64,000 nucleotides of DNA from Saccharomycopsis fibuligera x Saccharomycopsis cf. fibuligera (GCA_001936135.1 CP012817.1:3038001-3102000); one strand, 5' to 3'. Shown: positions 1-12,359, counted from the stretch's first letter. Translations and numbers: made by a program. The notes: generated from the sequence alone by a model not told the origin.

Positions 1-725
1 TTTGAATGGAAAGTAAACGTCATCACTAAGGGTGCTACCTAAGTTAGCAATGGTGTTAGCATGATGTACTTGACGAAGATGCAATTCTTGATCAGTGTAT
101 GGTTCTTTTCTGCTGCTTTTCTTCAAGAATGGGTATTTGTTGAAAGAAGAGTTAATTTGATTTTGTCCCTGTATTTGTGCTTGTTGTTGGTTATTACTGT
201 TGCCAAATTTCTCTTTGTCGCCAACAAAATCAGTCAAAAACTGATGGAGTTCACGGTCCAATTTTTGTAACTTTTCACTAGATGGTTTCTGTTGTTCTTG
301 AATACTTTCAACAAGTTCAGCGGCACGCTGCTCACTTAAGTCAGAAATTTCTTGCATTAACTGCAAAGAGTCATCGTTAATTTTTTTCAAGAATGCAATG
401 GCGCTAGCTGGATCATCGTTAATGTTAGCCAAAGTACTGTTGTTACTATTTGAGGCTACAACAGTAGTGTCTTGAGTTTCTGCTTCTGTTGCAGTGGTGG
501 TACCAGTTTTAACGTCGCTATATCTGACAGCAGTCGGCTTGATAAAAGATCTAGAAAGTAAGCGCACCGGCAATAGTTTAGCATTGGCTATAAAGTTGTG
601 TTAGTCAGTATTTCAAAGAAAACCCGTCATAAATTAATAAAATCAAAAACAGTACCATATTATGCGGCAAAATACAACTGGCAGAAAAGCAACATACTTT
701 TCAAGGATCTGCGAGCCAAAAACAT
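1..725 (-). CDS. Spliced gene for a probable mitochondrial protein, 3' end beyond the window
   Basis: The coding sequence runs leftward off the window and about 205 N-terminal residues are visible. Exon 1 is 698-725 (ATG at 725) and encodes MFLARRSLK plus one base. Exon 2 starts at 587 and stays open to position 1. Without splicing, the long frame has no ATG and meets a stop just upstream, so the intron decides the start. The joined N-terminus is rich in Arg, Leu and Ser with no acidic residues for about 30 residues (MFLARRSLKTNAKLLPV), as in a mitochondrial presequence. A polar, Gln/Asn-rich middle follows, with a helical segment near AIAFLKKINDDSLQLMQEI, and then a conserved-looking stretch with the motif YTDQELHLRQVHHAN. 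I do not recognise the family. A mitochondrial ribosomal or translation factor is possible but unproven. Confidence 0.7.
588..697 (-). other. Spliceosomal intron, 110 bp
   Basis: On the minus strand the donor is GTATGT (697-692), the branch point is TGACTAAC (ending at 600) and the acceptor is TTTATAG (ending at 588). The distance from branch point to acceptor is about 12 nt, typical of yeasts. Splicing joins a 28-nt first exon to the long second exon in frame. Confidence 0.75.
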
Positions 726-1343
726 TTTGTTATTATATATTAGATTGTTTCCGAGTACGGCCTTTTCTTCTTTGACACACTCCAGGGTTCAGATCCACTC
801 TATTCAAACCGTTCCACTCAATCTCCAACTTCAACCATTCAACTAACCAACCAAAGGGAAATTTTTTTTTCTCGTTCACCGCTCTGGTTTTCGATATTTT
901 TTAAAATATGGTCATGTGACACAATTAGATTTTCATTTTTCTTAGTTGAATTAATTTTGGCCGGGTTATCTTTTATTCCTTATATGGAAAGCGCAAATGT
1001 CGATCCTCTGTTTATGTAACAACCCGATCATAAGCTTATAATGAATATATTAAAACGAATTGTTCATATTTTTCAACGTTATTGCCTATCAGATTTTGCA
1101 TCTTTACAAATTTACTATTTTGTTTCTACATCGCCAATTGTGGAAAAAAATCCACAAGACACTAAAAATGCTTGAGACATAGATAAAGTTTAAATTACAA
1201 AAAGCTTAAATACTAGTAGAAAAATTTTAATGCAAGATTTTCGTGATAAAGCTGAATATCATAAAAGAAATATTATTAGAGTTATAATTTTTAAAGATTA
1301 TAGGATACACAAAAAAATAGGAAACTTAAATCCAATGTTTATA

Positions 1344-1374
<31 letters not shown>

Positions 1375-2217
1375 GAAAAAAACCATATTTAAAGCCTCTT
1401 CAGATTAAAAATTTTCTGCAAAAAAAATTTTGTTGCTGATTTGACTTTCATTCTTCATTCACAGTGTATTCTGTTAAAATGATCGAAATTAAAAAAAAAA
1501 AAAAAAAAACAGACACGCTAAATTCTGAGTAGAGAAAGTAAATATAGAATTACATTATTGGAGATTTGATAACAACAATATATAGGCATATCTTTTTTTT
1601 CCTTGCCTTAAACATGGACAAATAAAAAAACCAAAATCTGTAGCATATTTGTTTTGCAACATTTAATTAAGCAAATGTAACTTTTCAAAAAGAGATTTAA
1701 TTCGTATAATCGTAATCATTATGCCATTAATAATGTTGTTGTTGTTATTATCACCAATTGAACGAGAAAAAGGAGCAAGATATCAGTAAAAGTAAAATGG
1801 AAGAATTGTAGAACTAAACTAGGTGGACAGAGTAGGTGACTAATGGAAAACAATAAAAAAGCTTAAAAATAAGTAAAAAGTAATTAAAGGAGAATCATGT
1901 TGTGAACGCAGCAGGAACATAACAAAAAACGCCAAGTCTATAAGGATATATTGAAAAGTACCAAGTTGGAAAATAGGTGTTCCCTAAATAACTAGAAGAC
2001 CATAAGGTAACAAATAGAAGAAAATCAAATTAAATAGCAAGAAACAAAACACAAAACGAGAGAATAACGAAATCAAAACTAACAGCCAAAGCATTTCTGA
2101 AAAGCTTTCCATATTCATAATTGAACACCCAATTTTTCCACCTTCTTTAATTTATCTGTATGAGGATATTTAAAAATAGAAATGTTCAGTTAAAAATCAT
2201 GGTTGAAACTAGATTGT
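726..2217. other. Intergenic region, promoter of the spliced gene and 3' flank of the wall-protein gene
   Basis: About 1.5 kb without a supportable gene. It should hold the promoter of the leftward spliced gene (starting at 725) and the 3' region of the leftward wall-protein gene (ending at 2218). It contains long A runs near 1348-1374 and 1492-1509. The short frames across it are AT-rich and look random. Confidence 0.6.
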
Positions 2218-2721
2218 TTATAACAAAAGACCAGCAATCAAAGCAATGGCACCAACAGAAGCACCAGAAGCAGCGCCGACTCTGTTGGCAAAACCTGAGT
2301 AAGTGTTGATAACTGGAGTGCTTGGAATAGCATCTCTTCTAGCCAAGTAACTACCATTGGAAGAAGCTTCATTGTTAACCGGGGTACTGGCAGCATTGCT
2401 GACGCCAGCAGCATCAGCGTAACTACCGTTAGTAGAAGCGTTATTGTAGTCGGAGGAATTGTAAGAAACAGCTTTAGAAGAAGAGTTGCTAAAGTCAAAA
2501 CCACTAGCGACACTAGCAATAACAGAAGCAGTAGAGCTAGAGGAAACAGAAGTCTCGGTTTCAGTGAAGCTGTCAGTGGTGGCAGATTGATGACTGTGAC
2601 CCAAGAAAGAAGTTTTGGTGACAAAAACAGTGGAAGTAGTAGTGCTGTCGTCGTCAGCGGCGTCAGCAAAAGCTACACCAGCGACAATGGAACCAAAGAG
2701 AGCCAAGTTAGAGAATTGCAT
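2218..2721 (-). CDS. Small Ser/Thr/Asn-rich GPI-anchored cell wall protein
   Basis: A 167-residue secreted protein. Residues 1-19 (MQFSNLALFGSIVAGVAFA) form a classic signal peptide of the MQFS type seen in Ccw12-like wall proteins. The mature part is dominated by Ser, Thr, Asn and Ala, giving many O-glycosylation sites and several N-x-S/T sequons. Residues 125-130 include a Lys/Arg pair (ARR), a possible Kex2-type site. The C-terminus (from about 147) is a small-residue region followed by a hydrophobic tail ending AIALIAGLLL, the pattern of a GPI attachment signal. It probably becomes linked to wall beta-glucan. Small low-complexity proteins of this type cannot be assigned to an orthologue by eye, so no symbol is given. 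Its promoter is shared with the very long divergent region to the right. Confidence 0.8.
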   Translation of the reverse strand: MQFSNLALFGSIVAGVAFADAADDDSTTTSTVFVTKTSFLGHSHQSATTDSFTETETSVSSSSTASVIASVASGFDFSNSSSKAVSYNSSDYNNASTNGSYADAAGVSNAASTPVNNEASSNGSYLARRDAIPSTPVINTYSGFANRVGAASGASVGAIALIAGLLL

Positions 2722-2889
2722 TTTTCGTTGATATCAAATATTGTTGATTATTTGTATTTGAAATAAATAGTTGTACAAAAGAGTGAACTTTAGTTTTAAA
2801 AGAGTGAATGAGTGGGAATAGTTAAGGGAGTGTTGCGGATATCAAAAAGATATTGATCCTTTGGCTTATGGTTTAAAGAATGACTGAGG

Positions 2890-3231
2890 TTAGAACGGTG
2901 AACGAACAGTTGCAATAAAAAAACAGGTAAAAAAGAAAAAAAAAAAGGAAGAAAAACCGCAGGATTCTAAAAGGCAACCAGGATGTGAAAATATATTTAT
3001 ATTCACCTCACAATTTCCTACATTCTCTGAACAATCACTGCTAAGCCCAAACTCACAAATCATGCAAGGCTGCAGCCTTGATCTGCAGTTATTACAAAAC
3101 AGGAGATACGCACCTCTATTTTCGTGGCTACTTGCATATGCGTCTTCCGGTAGGTATCGGTATATGTGGTCACGATACTTTTGAAGGTTTTTAAATTCAC
3201 TCTCATATTGAATTATCAATTCCGGTAGCAT
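2890..3231 (-). CDS. Doubtful small Cys-rich open frame
   Basis: A 113-codon frame with an ATG at 3231 lies upstream of the wall-protein gene on the same strand. Its middle carries closely spaced cysteines (FCNNCRSRLQPCMIC, then further Cys), reminiscent of a zinc-binding cluster. The last third is a run of Phe encoded by a homopolymer, which argues against a functional protein. It may be chance, the relic of a gene, or the end of a noncoding transcript. I recognise no family. Confidence 0.2.
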   Translation of the reverse strand: MLPELIIQYESEFKNLQKYRDHIYRYLPEDAYASSHENRGAYLLFCNNCRSRLQPCMICEFGLSSDCSENVGNCEVNINIFSHPGCLLESCGFSSFFFFFFTCFFIATVRSPF

Positions 3232-4186
3232 TACGAGGGCAATATGGATACCTTATTATGACCTAAATGGGCAATTTAGTCAACGCAATTGGTGCCAAAT
3301 GCAGATTTTTAGAAAGTTCCCTTATGCACTTCGTGCGTTTTCTGTTAAGTAAAAAGACGATTTACTCTGCAAAATTATTATCACAAATAATCATTTTTCC
3401 ACAATCTTCTCAATTCTCCAACCCCCTCTATCCCCCCTCAATCCTCAATAACCTTGATCGCCTTTTATTTCACCTGTGGAAGGTTAATTACTCGCTTAGA
3501 GCGCGATCTTTTTGTAAGCCATGCATTTTTTTTCCTTTCTCACGGTGTTTCAAGGCACTATTTTCTTAAACTCAACCTTTGCACGCCATTCTCTTATTTT
3601 GCTCACCGTGCAAGTTGTTTGCTCCAAAACAAGGCTAAAGCTCCTATGGGCTTTGTTTTGATCGCTGCCGCATTCGTTACAAGACACGCTTTTGTCAAAT
3701 ACTCTTGTGCTTTTGTTTACATTATGCCTCCTTTAAAATACGCTGCTGCGTGTCTTGCGCCTCCTTACCTCGGTATGCGTTGCTTTTTGGTGATATGCAC
3801 GTGCAAACGCGGTTTTTGCCTATTGTAAACAGAAAAAGAGCTTTTATTTTATTTGCTGATTGATGAAATTGTTGCACTCAACACGCAACGCAAAGTGAAG
3901 GCGCCGTGCAACTAACTTTTGTTAAACTGTTATGTCAGGACAATAGATGAGATGTTTTTTAGTATTATAGAGATGTAGTTGAATGAAATACGAGAAGATC
4001 GCCAAACAGGAGAACTAATTGTGCTTATATTAACATATGGCACCTGGCTACCAGCACAACTTTTTTGTGTTTTACGTTTTGTGTTTGTTGTTTCAACAGT
4101 AGATGTTGCCTTCTGTGTTGTACATCTCAATTGCTGTCCTGTAACTATGCATAGAAGAAAAGTTTCTGATTTCGTTTAATGTTGCT

Positions 4187-4204
4187 CCCCCCCCCCCCCC
4201 CCCC
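4187..4204. repeat. Poly(C) run of 18
   Basis: An uninterrupted run of 18 C in otherwise AT-rich DNA. The many other homopolymers in this window are A or T, so a long C run stands out and is likely to vary in length. Confidence 0.95.
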
Positions 4205-5385
4205 TTCTGAAAGTCACCGTAACGGCTATTTGTAGAAAACTTTGTTTGACGGCAAAATTCTGAAAAAAGGGTTTATTCGCGTGCTGCCTAAAATTCTTAA
4301 GATTATAAATAGATACACACGACCGCGTTTCTGTCAAATTATACTTTCATCGTTGTAATTCTGTCACTCCTTTGTTATCTTCACTTCTATTTTTACCAAG
4401 ATAAGGTTTCGAAATATTTTCTTGGATATATATAGCCACAACAAAATCTATATTTTCGCGAAAACTTAATTTTTGTTGCCCTTTTGGCTACTCCTTGCGT
4501 TTGTCAAAAGGCGCAGTCTAAAATTTTGTACAACGGGCAGTTTTCAGCACCTGAGACTATTGTTAATAACACTTTAGACCTCATCTAACAAGGCAACAAA
4601 AAAACACTAACCATAACTTCAAGGATCTTTTTTTTTTTTGATCGCCTTTTCTAAACTATAGTAGTCAGCCCGTGAACTATTAAAAGTAGGGATACTGTAA
4701 TAGATGCAATTGTTTCCTCTCACTGTGCGTATTTTCCTACTAATAAATTCACCGGAGCAAAGTTTACGCTACTTTCGGAGTCGGCCATAGTAGCATGCAC
4801 TTCGGGCTTTTTAACTAGGCAATTTCACACAACTATATAATTACACCGCCTTCTTTTAATACCTCATTGGCACCGTAAAGCAAAGCCTGGTAAAGTTAGT
4901 GCCAACAATTACCATCTTTACTTTTTTCAAAAAATGTATTGAGTATTGCTAAAAGCTAAAAAAAAAGTAGACTATGATTGGTAACCTTTTCATTTTTGAA
5001 TTAAAAACGCCAAATAAATGACACTTACAACTTCACTATAGACCTTTGAGCAACAGCACTTACGATTACCATACATATGACAGGTCTTTTGGCTGTTGCT
5101 GGTTAGTACTTTGTAACAGCGGTAATAGTACTTTTTGATTCATGAAGATATATTTTGGGTTTGCTTAAGCCACCTATGTCTTTGCTGTTAAAATACTTAT
5201 TTGTCAAACAAGTACCACTCGCCAATTGATATTCTCGTAGCCTTCTTTGCGAAAACGTATTGAATTCTGGAGTCGGTCATTCAAAAGATAAATTTTGTTT
5301 TTTTTTTGGTAAAAATGCCAAAGCTTTGCAAAACATTTTCTAGCGCATTGCTTATAGTCTTTTTAAAACATGCTGAACTTGGCAT

Positions 5386-5387
<2 letters not shown>

Positions 5388-5420
<33 letters not shown>
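5388..5420. repeat. Poly(T) run of 33
   Basis: Uninterrupted T tract inside the gene-poor region. Such tracts disfavour nucleosomes and are common in yeast promoters. Confidence 0.95.
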
Positions 5421-5423
<3 letters not shown>

Positions 5424-7240
5424 GAAAAAGTAGGCATAGAAATATGAGATTGTATCTGTTAACGTTATCTATTAGTTTAATTAGGCAAGATTTGTCACTT
5501 ATATACGTTCCTTTTTAGACTGTGAGAAGAGTCTATTTCTGTTGTGTTTGTATTCAGTGTAGCTGCGGTCATATATAAATGTGGTATTAGAATATAGTTC
5601 CCTAAGGATCATACGGAGGCAACAACTATGTGTACAGTTAATATGATAAATACATGTAACACGTAAAAATTGTCTCAGAGAACATAAAAAGCATGGAGCA
5701 TTTTAATAGAAAAAAAATTATCTTAGGAAGATAGCTATTTATTTATGAAAAAAAAAGTTTGCGAACATTGACATTTACGATCTGAAGTATGAAATATGTG
5801 TGGACACCAGTACTGAATATTTACAGTACTGTTTCTTGATGGCACAAGTACTTTACAACGTCTCCTAAAGCTACATACACAGAAATAAATTCAAGAGGTG
5901 TATACATCGTAAAAGTAGTAAAAGAATTGCGGAAGAACTATACGAAGCGCCCTTAAATATTTTTTGAATAATAGTGGTTTTGATTTAAAGGTGATTTAAA
6001 TGCTACCTCATTTGCAAGCCATCGTGTGTCTGTTGACCAAACGTGTGAACTTCCTGGCAGCAAATTTATATTGAAAACAAATGTCACCCTCCATGTTGAC
6101 GAAGAATACAAATGTGCATGCGTTTGTTGTCTATCAGGGCTTCTAACGTAACACAAATAAAACCCTTCCCTTTCGGCATTTCAGGAAGAGACTTTGCAGA
6201 AAGCAACAAACCTTAAACTCAAACTGCAAAATGAGGAACAGAAAGCAACAATTAATTCTGTCCACACAGATCACAGAAAAGCTTCCCTTAGCCATAAATA
6301 GACATGTTTATATGGTCGGAATTTGTTAAGATGTTGCGCATATGAATTCATATTTTTAATAATTTTTTCTGTCCCCTTCTATTTATAAAGTTCAAATAAA
6401 TGGGACCACCAGACGTTTCTGCAATTGCATCATAGAATGTTGAGCTTGAGAGTAAGCTTCGCGATATAATTGAGATTATTCAGAAGCATCTGTGCTTTAT
6501 CGTTAGTGAAGCAGTTGTGGGTATGAAGTGAGGAGGATTTAAGTAAATACACCAATTGAAATTGAAAGAAACCCATCTAAATATTATTCCTATTTCTGTT
6601 GTTTTATCGATGATTAGTACCTACAATGGCCCAACTTGCTGTTTACAAAAAAGTGGCAAAGCACATTTTGGCTATTTTTTACTATTGTATCCACAGATGT
6701 CAAAAACCTGTCCACTGCTTGGCACAGCTTTTCCCGATGAAAGACAATTCGAGTATATTTGATTGTCAATTTGGACGGTTTGTTACAATATTTAAAGATC
6801 AAGATACAGTACACAAGTACACACAAGCGCACGGTGCTGCGCGCTGTTGTGCAGAACAATTGTTCTCAACTATTGTTTCAATGAGCTTAGAAAGAATTTA
6901 TGGTTGACGGAGTGCTCCGGAGAATGCTTGCCATATCCATATTGTCTATCTTTGGTCCCCGTAATTTTTTATTCTTGTTCTTGTCATGTACCCTAGTAGC
7001 ACATGGTGATTTATTGGCGTGTAACTGTGTACTACCTATAAACGATTCTCTACCTGTCACTAAGAACTATAATTTTCTAGTTCATTTCGGCTGACTTTTT
7101 GCTAGTTTGATCGGCAAGCTCGTTTAAAGTTCTACAAAACACTTCTAGCCATATAGTGTGCTTCAAAGGTTTTCTTAGTTTGACAAAGGTTTATTACTTG
7201 CTTGTGAAAGGCTGCTGAAGTTACAAATACAATATTGCAA

Positions 7241-7302
7241 CCGCTTCTTCAAGACAGTCAAATTATTCGATGCTTCTCGGCGACAATACTCACAAGAAGC
7301 GG
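7241..7302. repeat. 9-bp perfect inverted repeat with a 44-bp spacer
   Basis: CCGCTTCTT at 7241-7249 is matched by AAGAAGCGG at 7294-7302. The arms are short and the spacer long, so it may be chance or a pair of protein-binding half sites in the long promoter. Confidence 0.4.
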
Positions 7303-10300
7303 GGTGCGATTTAGTCAATAAACTAATTCCGATTACTACCTGAAAATTGCTCTTTGCGCATAATAGTGTCCAATAAGAATGTGGACCGTTTTTCTTGTTG
7401 CATATGGGTAGACATGTCTTCCCCGTAGATATAGTTCGCTACATATTGATGATCAAGTATTGGGGTCTAATACCAAACTCGACTCTGTATTGTAATAGAG
7501 GAGTAAATATGCTGTCGGAGAAAAACATGTGTTTTATGTTTTCCTGCTTTCGATTCTTAGCGGTCTATAAGAGTGTCCAACATAACAAAAAAAGAGCACA
7601 AAAATTAAGCTCTGGAAAATTAAGTCACTGTGCAGAGTGAAGCCATAAGTCTGACAATTTGATTTACGGAAAACATTGGAGGACCCTTTCCATCAGACTA
7701 AAAAAATAATTTGATGTACTTGCTCTTTGTTTTGGCTTATCAGTACAGTGAATGGGAACCTATCAATAAATACAGGCCAGCGCCAGAGGATGGCAGAGGA
7801 AAAATTTGTATTGGTTGATATTGAGCAAATATGAAAAGAACTGATTTGATCTCTCCTCCAAAATACAGCATAGGAAAGACTCACCCTGCTTCGACTTCAT
7901 GCATTCAGTAGGCTGTTTGACGATAAAATTCTATAGTTTCTTTTACCTGCCCCTCTTTTCTTTTTGAGAATAAGTTAAACTTCAATCTTATTTTCTATTC
8001 CATAACTGCAGTTAAGATTAGACACAGTTTCAACAACAAACTGAAGACGTCATTATTTCAGATACGATAAATTAGAATGCCCTACTCAGGCTCGCTATAA
8101 TATGGTCAATTTTTGTTTCTCAATTGCCTTTTTTTTTAACAGTCGCCACAAGTGGCCTAGAAAAATAAAAGTGTTATTCTAAGCGGGAACCTTTCGTTGT
8201 ATATTTTGTCTAACAGTATGGGGAACAAGCTTCAAGTGAATTTGGTACCTTAGACGGTATTGGTAGCGAAATCTGCGGCCTGCTGCGGACTGTAACTGGG
8301 AAAATTAGTATGTGAGAACTGAGGCCAAAAAGAAGGCTATGGCAAACATGTGGGACAGCGCTGCTTATGCGTAATTCAGGGGGCACAGTTTCTTGCACAT
8401 TTTTTTGGGGGGGAACAATTTTAGGCTAGGGAATTATGCATCAATGATGCATATTTAAACCAGAATGTGTGCATTAATACGCATCAATACGCATGGCTAC
8501 AAACTGGTAACTTCGATTGCAAGCACTTCTTCTGTCTTTTCTTTTCCCAAAATTTGCCTTAGCTTCTAGTTCATCTGTGTTTTTATTTCAAACGATTTCA
8601 TTTGTCGAAGAGCCTAACATTTCATGTAAAACGTATCTACCGTCTGCATAAAGTACTCAATTTCTACTGAAATGGGGGATGAAATTTTAACATAACATAT
8701 TAATTTATCTGGCTGGCGGTAGTTGTTTCTTGGTCTTATTGCGTGGAAGTCCAAAAACAAAATTCTGTGACAGAGCTGTGCTACCGGTAGCAAATGATAT
8801 TGTGTCAAGACAGCCGCTAATTGTAACAAAATTGTCCCATAGATCTATAGAGTTGGTGAGCTCGATGAAAAACGTACATGAGACGTATTGTGACCAGTAT
8901 TGGAAACAATTGTTTTGAAGTGCAAAACACAGTAAACTAATTGCCCAGAAAAGTGTTGTAGTTTTGTCATGCAGGAACACTGGTTAACGGACTACTCTAG
9001 TAACCAGCGAACAATAGGCACACTCACTATCGGCGACGCGTTCACAATAGAGCCTCACATTTTGCACTTGCTTTAACGCATTCAGCCTTTCGGCCGTTTA
9101 GTGACTGGAAAAAAAAATATTGTGATAGAATGGTTCTTCGATGATTGATAAGATTGGTAGATTATAATAGCAGTCAAACTATTTGCATAAATGTCGGCAG
9201 TAACTCACAACGAAGTACAGCCACTGTGGGATCACTTAACAGAGGAAAGCAACTTTAAAATATAAAACACAGCTATTTATCCGCGGTGGTCTCAAGAAGC
9301 GCCTAGCTGGCACAGATCCTGTGCCGGTGTTTTGGTCTCATGATCTATAAAATATCTCCTCAATATTTCCTCCAGTGAATGCATATTATATAATATAAGA
9401 TGGCGCACAACGCTTATTGGCTCAAACCCAGTTCTTTTTGCTTGGTAATGCCGATTTCAGGCTCATGATGTTTATTTTATTCAGAGCTTCCTTTAACGGT
9501 GCCGCAAGGATGGCCGAAGCGATTAGGCATCGACGCACATATGTTGGCGCCCCGTACCGCGACAGTGCAGCACAGAGCCGCAGCAGCACAGCAAACAATA
9601 TTATCTTTTTTCTCAGAGGTATCAGCACACTCTATAATTGAAATATTACTGCAATGCATTCGCGCTTGGTGCTATTAGGGTATTGTGCCCTATGTCCAAA
9701 GTGTGCTCTAGACAGCCTCAGCTTGTCCAGTATTGTTTGTGGCGGCTTGGGAATCGGTACCTTACGGTAATAATAAGGTATTATATGGACTGCGACTCTA
9801 ATTTACGGTAGAGTGCAAATAAACAGAACTCAATGATTCCTCGCGCCACGAAGACGCCTCGTCAATCCAGCAAAATATTGAACGGCTAACCGCACTGAAC
9901 TTCCTGTTGCCATACCGTCCATTTTTTATTCGTTCTGCTATTGGCGCTACGGAGTTGAGAAGCCGTGCGTGGGCGTGTCTCTCTTACATCACCACGCTGT
10001 TGTTGAATAGCTACTTCTGTTTTTTCTTTTCCAATATATTCCGGCCCACTCGTATTTGCGCCTGCATCAGGTGACAGTGTTATGCCGTCACCGGAGCTGG
10101 CCACATATAGAGTACCATATGTATGCATGAAGCGCATCAAAAAAGCTTTGATCGCCAAGCTGGGCAATTTCAGGTTAGTTAAGGTACCACTGCCAATCAT
10201 AGCGGCCAAAAGTCTAAAGTGGACTCGCTGAAATGTGGGACTTTTACTTACATGTGCTCCATTCCTCAGCACGGCAACCGCCCAGCTAGTATGCTGGCAC

Positions 10301-11034
10301 TATTTCTAGACCTTCGATGATGTTTCCGGTGTTAGTAACGTTGCTTACCGTGATGGACGGTGCATCCCTCATGATTTACTCATATCCGTTGAGCAGCGAT
10401 TGACCAGGGGCAGAGTAGATTCAAACTGAGTCTAGTACAGCCTGCCGTGCCCTCAACTAAACTCTAGTGCCATAGTATTCAAGGAGTGTATCTTGCTAGT
10501 GCATGGAAAACGGGAAAGTTGGGCTCTTTTTTTCATCTTTGTTGAAGGGATTTTTGTTTTCTACAAATGTGGAGAATACAGTTGTGTCTGTATTATTGCT
10601 GTTTATGACTTTCAACGTTTTTTCATGTTATTTTAAGCGGGTATTGTTGATCTATTATTGTAACTGTGTCTACAATACTAGCTAAAGCCCAAAGAGATAA
10701 GATGCAAAGATGTTTCGATTGTTACTTCTACAATTTACCCCTTGCACGAACTTTAGACTTTGGATGTCTTTCTTGCCAAGGTCTTCCGTATTCTTGATTC
10801 TAACGCTCATAGTATCTAAGTTTAGTGTTCTATTTTTGCAAAGTGGCTTTGGCACTTGTCTACCATCTCAACCTTCAGTTTTTATGCTGAAAAGGTCTAG
10901 TTGACTCATAGAAGGCATTTGAAACTAGTTCTGCAAACTTTTTAAGCAAATTTAAACTTGGTTCTGTGTGCAAAGGAACAGTCCTTCAAAATGTGTATGC
11001 AAAAGGTTTGCACCACAGACTATTTGTTTCCAAC

Positions 11035-11075
11035 TTTTTTTTTTTTCTTTTCTTTTTTTTTTTTTTTTTTTTTTT
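11035..11075. repeat. 41-bp T-rich tract
   Basis: Nearly pure T tract interrupted only by two C. It is read as a Lys-rich segment by a spurious frame on the other strand. Confidence 0.9.
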
Positions 11076-11990
11076 GGCCTTCTTAACATTATAGGAAGAA
11101 GGCAGTACTAAACCTATTGCATCATATAATTCGTGGGGATCTTTATGGTGGTGCACTAAATGTGTGTGTTTTAGTTTATTTTTTTGCGCTTTAATTCCAT
11201 TTTCTTTGAGGTATAAGAGCAACCCTATTGTTCTGTAAGGGACAGAGGCCAGTCCGAAAAGAGAAGTTGCTGTCTGTGCATTAACACACAACAGTAGGAC
11301 ACCGCATATGCCCACACAAGGTTTGAAAGCTTGTTGCTTATTTACCCTTGCTCGGAAACACAATAATCTACCTGTTGTTTCTATTTGTTTGTCTCGTTTG
11401 TTCTGTTTTATCTTGAAAACCCTGACGTTGAAAACACCTTTGCTTCCTATTGTGAAAACCAATGGTGTTAGCTGCATCCAAACAACTTCTTTTGACACTC
11501 TTTACAAGCACAGTTGAGCAAAAAACAACATTAGGAATTTCAAAAGAATCTTTAGGGCGTTTATTTGATGTTTGAAAACGCACCAGATAGTGCAGCTTCC
11601 CGAGTGAACATTTTCGCTGAGGGTTCTTTATCGAGAGTAAAAAGAAAAAAAGAAGGTCTAGGCCTACTGACTGTCCCACATATTGTGATGGTACGTCCGA
11701 AGCACGTCTTTGAAGGCTGTGTATGTTTTTTTAATGCCTGAATGGTGCATATTTAATGCACATCTGTACGTTGTGCAGACTACTTCTGCATATATTATGC
11801 GTAACTCAACAGCACACACCTGCAAGAAGCTCTTAAGTATTTTTTTAGATGTGCGTTTTCTTCTCCTTGACTGTTTTTTTTTTTGTATGTTTAGTATAAG
11901 GTAAAAAGCTGCCTATGACGCATTAGATGATTGACCCATGGCTAAGCTATTTAAAGTGCTTTGTACCCCTGTCTTTGCTGTAGAGGAACA

Positions 11991-11997
11991 TATATAA
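11991..11997 (+). promoter_or_regulatory. Candidate TATA box for the HMG-box gene
   Basis: TATATAA about 365 bp upstream of the ATG at 12360. A long pyrimidine-rich stretch follows, as in yeast core promoters with long leaders. It is a sequence match only. Confidence 0.3.
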
Positions 11998-12359
11998 TCC
12001 AAAAGTTTTCTCTGTTTCTTACTTTGATTTGGCCTGACTAATTTTCTTTTTCGATTTAACTATATTTCTCCATTTTAATTTTTATTGTTTTTTGTTTTAA
12101 TTTTTTATTGCAATTCTTAATAGAACTTGTATTTTATTGCATGACTAAGCACTAGTATTATCTAGCATTGTTAGTAAAAACAGTTCTGCATACTTGAACA
12201 AAAACTCAATCTTGTTGCCGATTTTCCGGATATAATCTAATCTGCGATAGCAAAGTCCAACAATACCTTTCGCATACTACCACCATACCATAATAACCAT
12301 TTTTAACTACTATCTCTTTTCATTCCTAAAAACCTGTTTTCTTGATAATTTCGTTCGTT

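Larger units (their letters stand above)
2722..12359. other. 9.6 kb gene-poor divergent intergenic region
   Basis: The wall-protein gene points left from 2721 and the HMG-box gene points right from 12360, so both promoters lie in this gap. No frame inside it looks like a conserved protein. The longest (about 100-170 codons near 3.3-3.8, 9.9-10.3 and 11.0-11.5 kb) lack domains, often lack an ATG, or run through homopolymers. Composition is uneven: mostly AT-rich, with a more GC-balanced patch near 9.45-10.45 kb. Giant promoters are known for morphogenesis regulators in Candida species. An ORF-free centromere-sized region is an alternative. I cannot separate the two by reading. Confidence 0.6.

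Noticed and set aside
3454-3828. 124-codon plus-strand frame in the gene desert
   Set aside because: It lacks an ATG at its start, has a random-looking composition and shows no domain.
8705-8980. Overlapping frames on both strands with a possible retroelement-like look
   Set aside because: No family motif could be identified on either strand.
10986-11498. 170-codon minus-strand frame
   Set aside because: About 15 residues are Lys encoded by an A homopolymer, no domain is recognisable, and the start is not an ATG.
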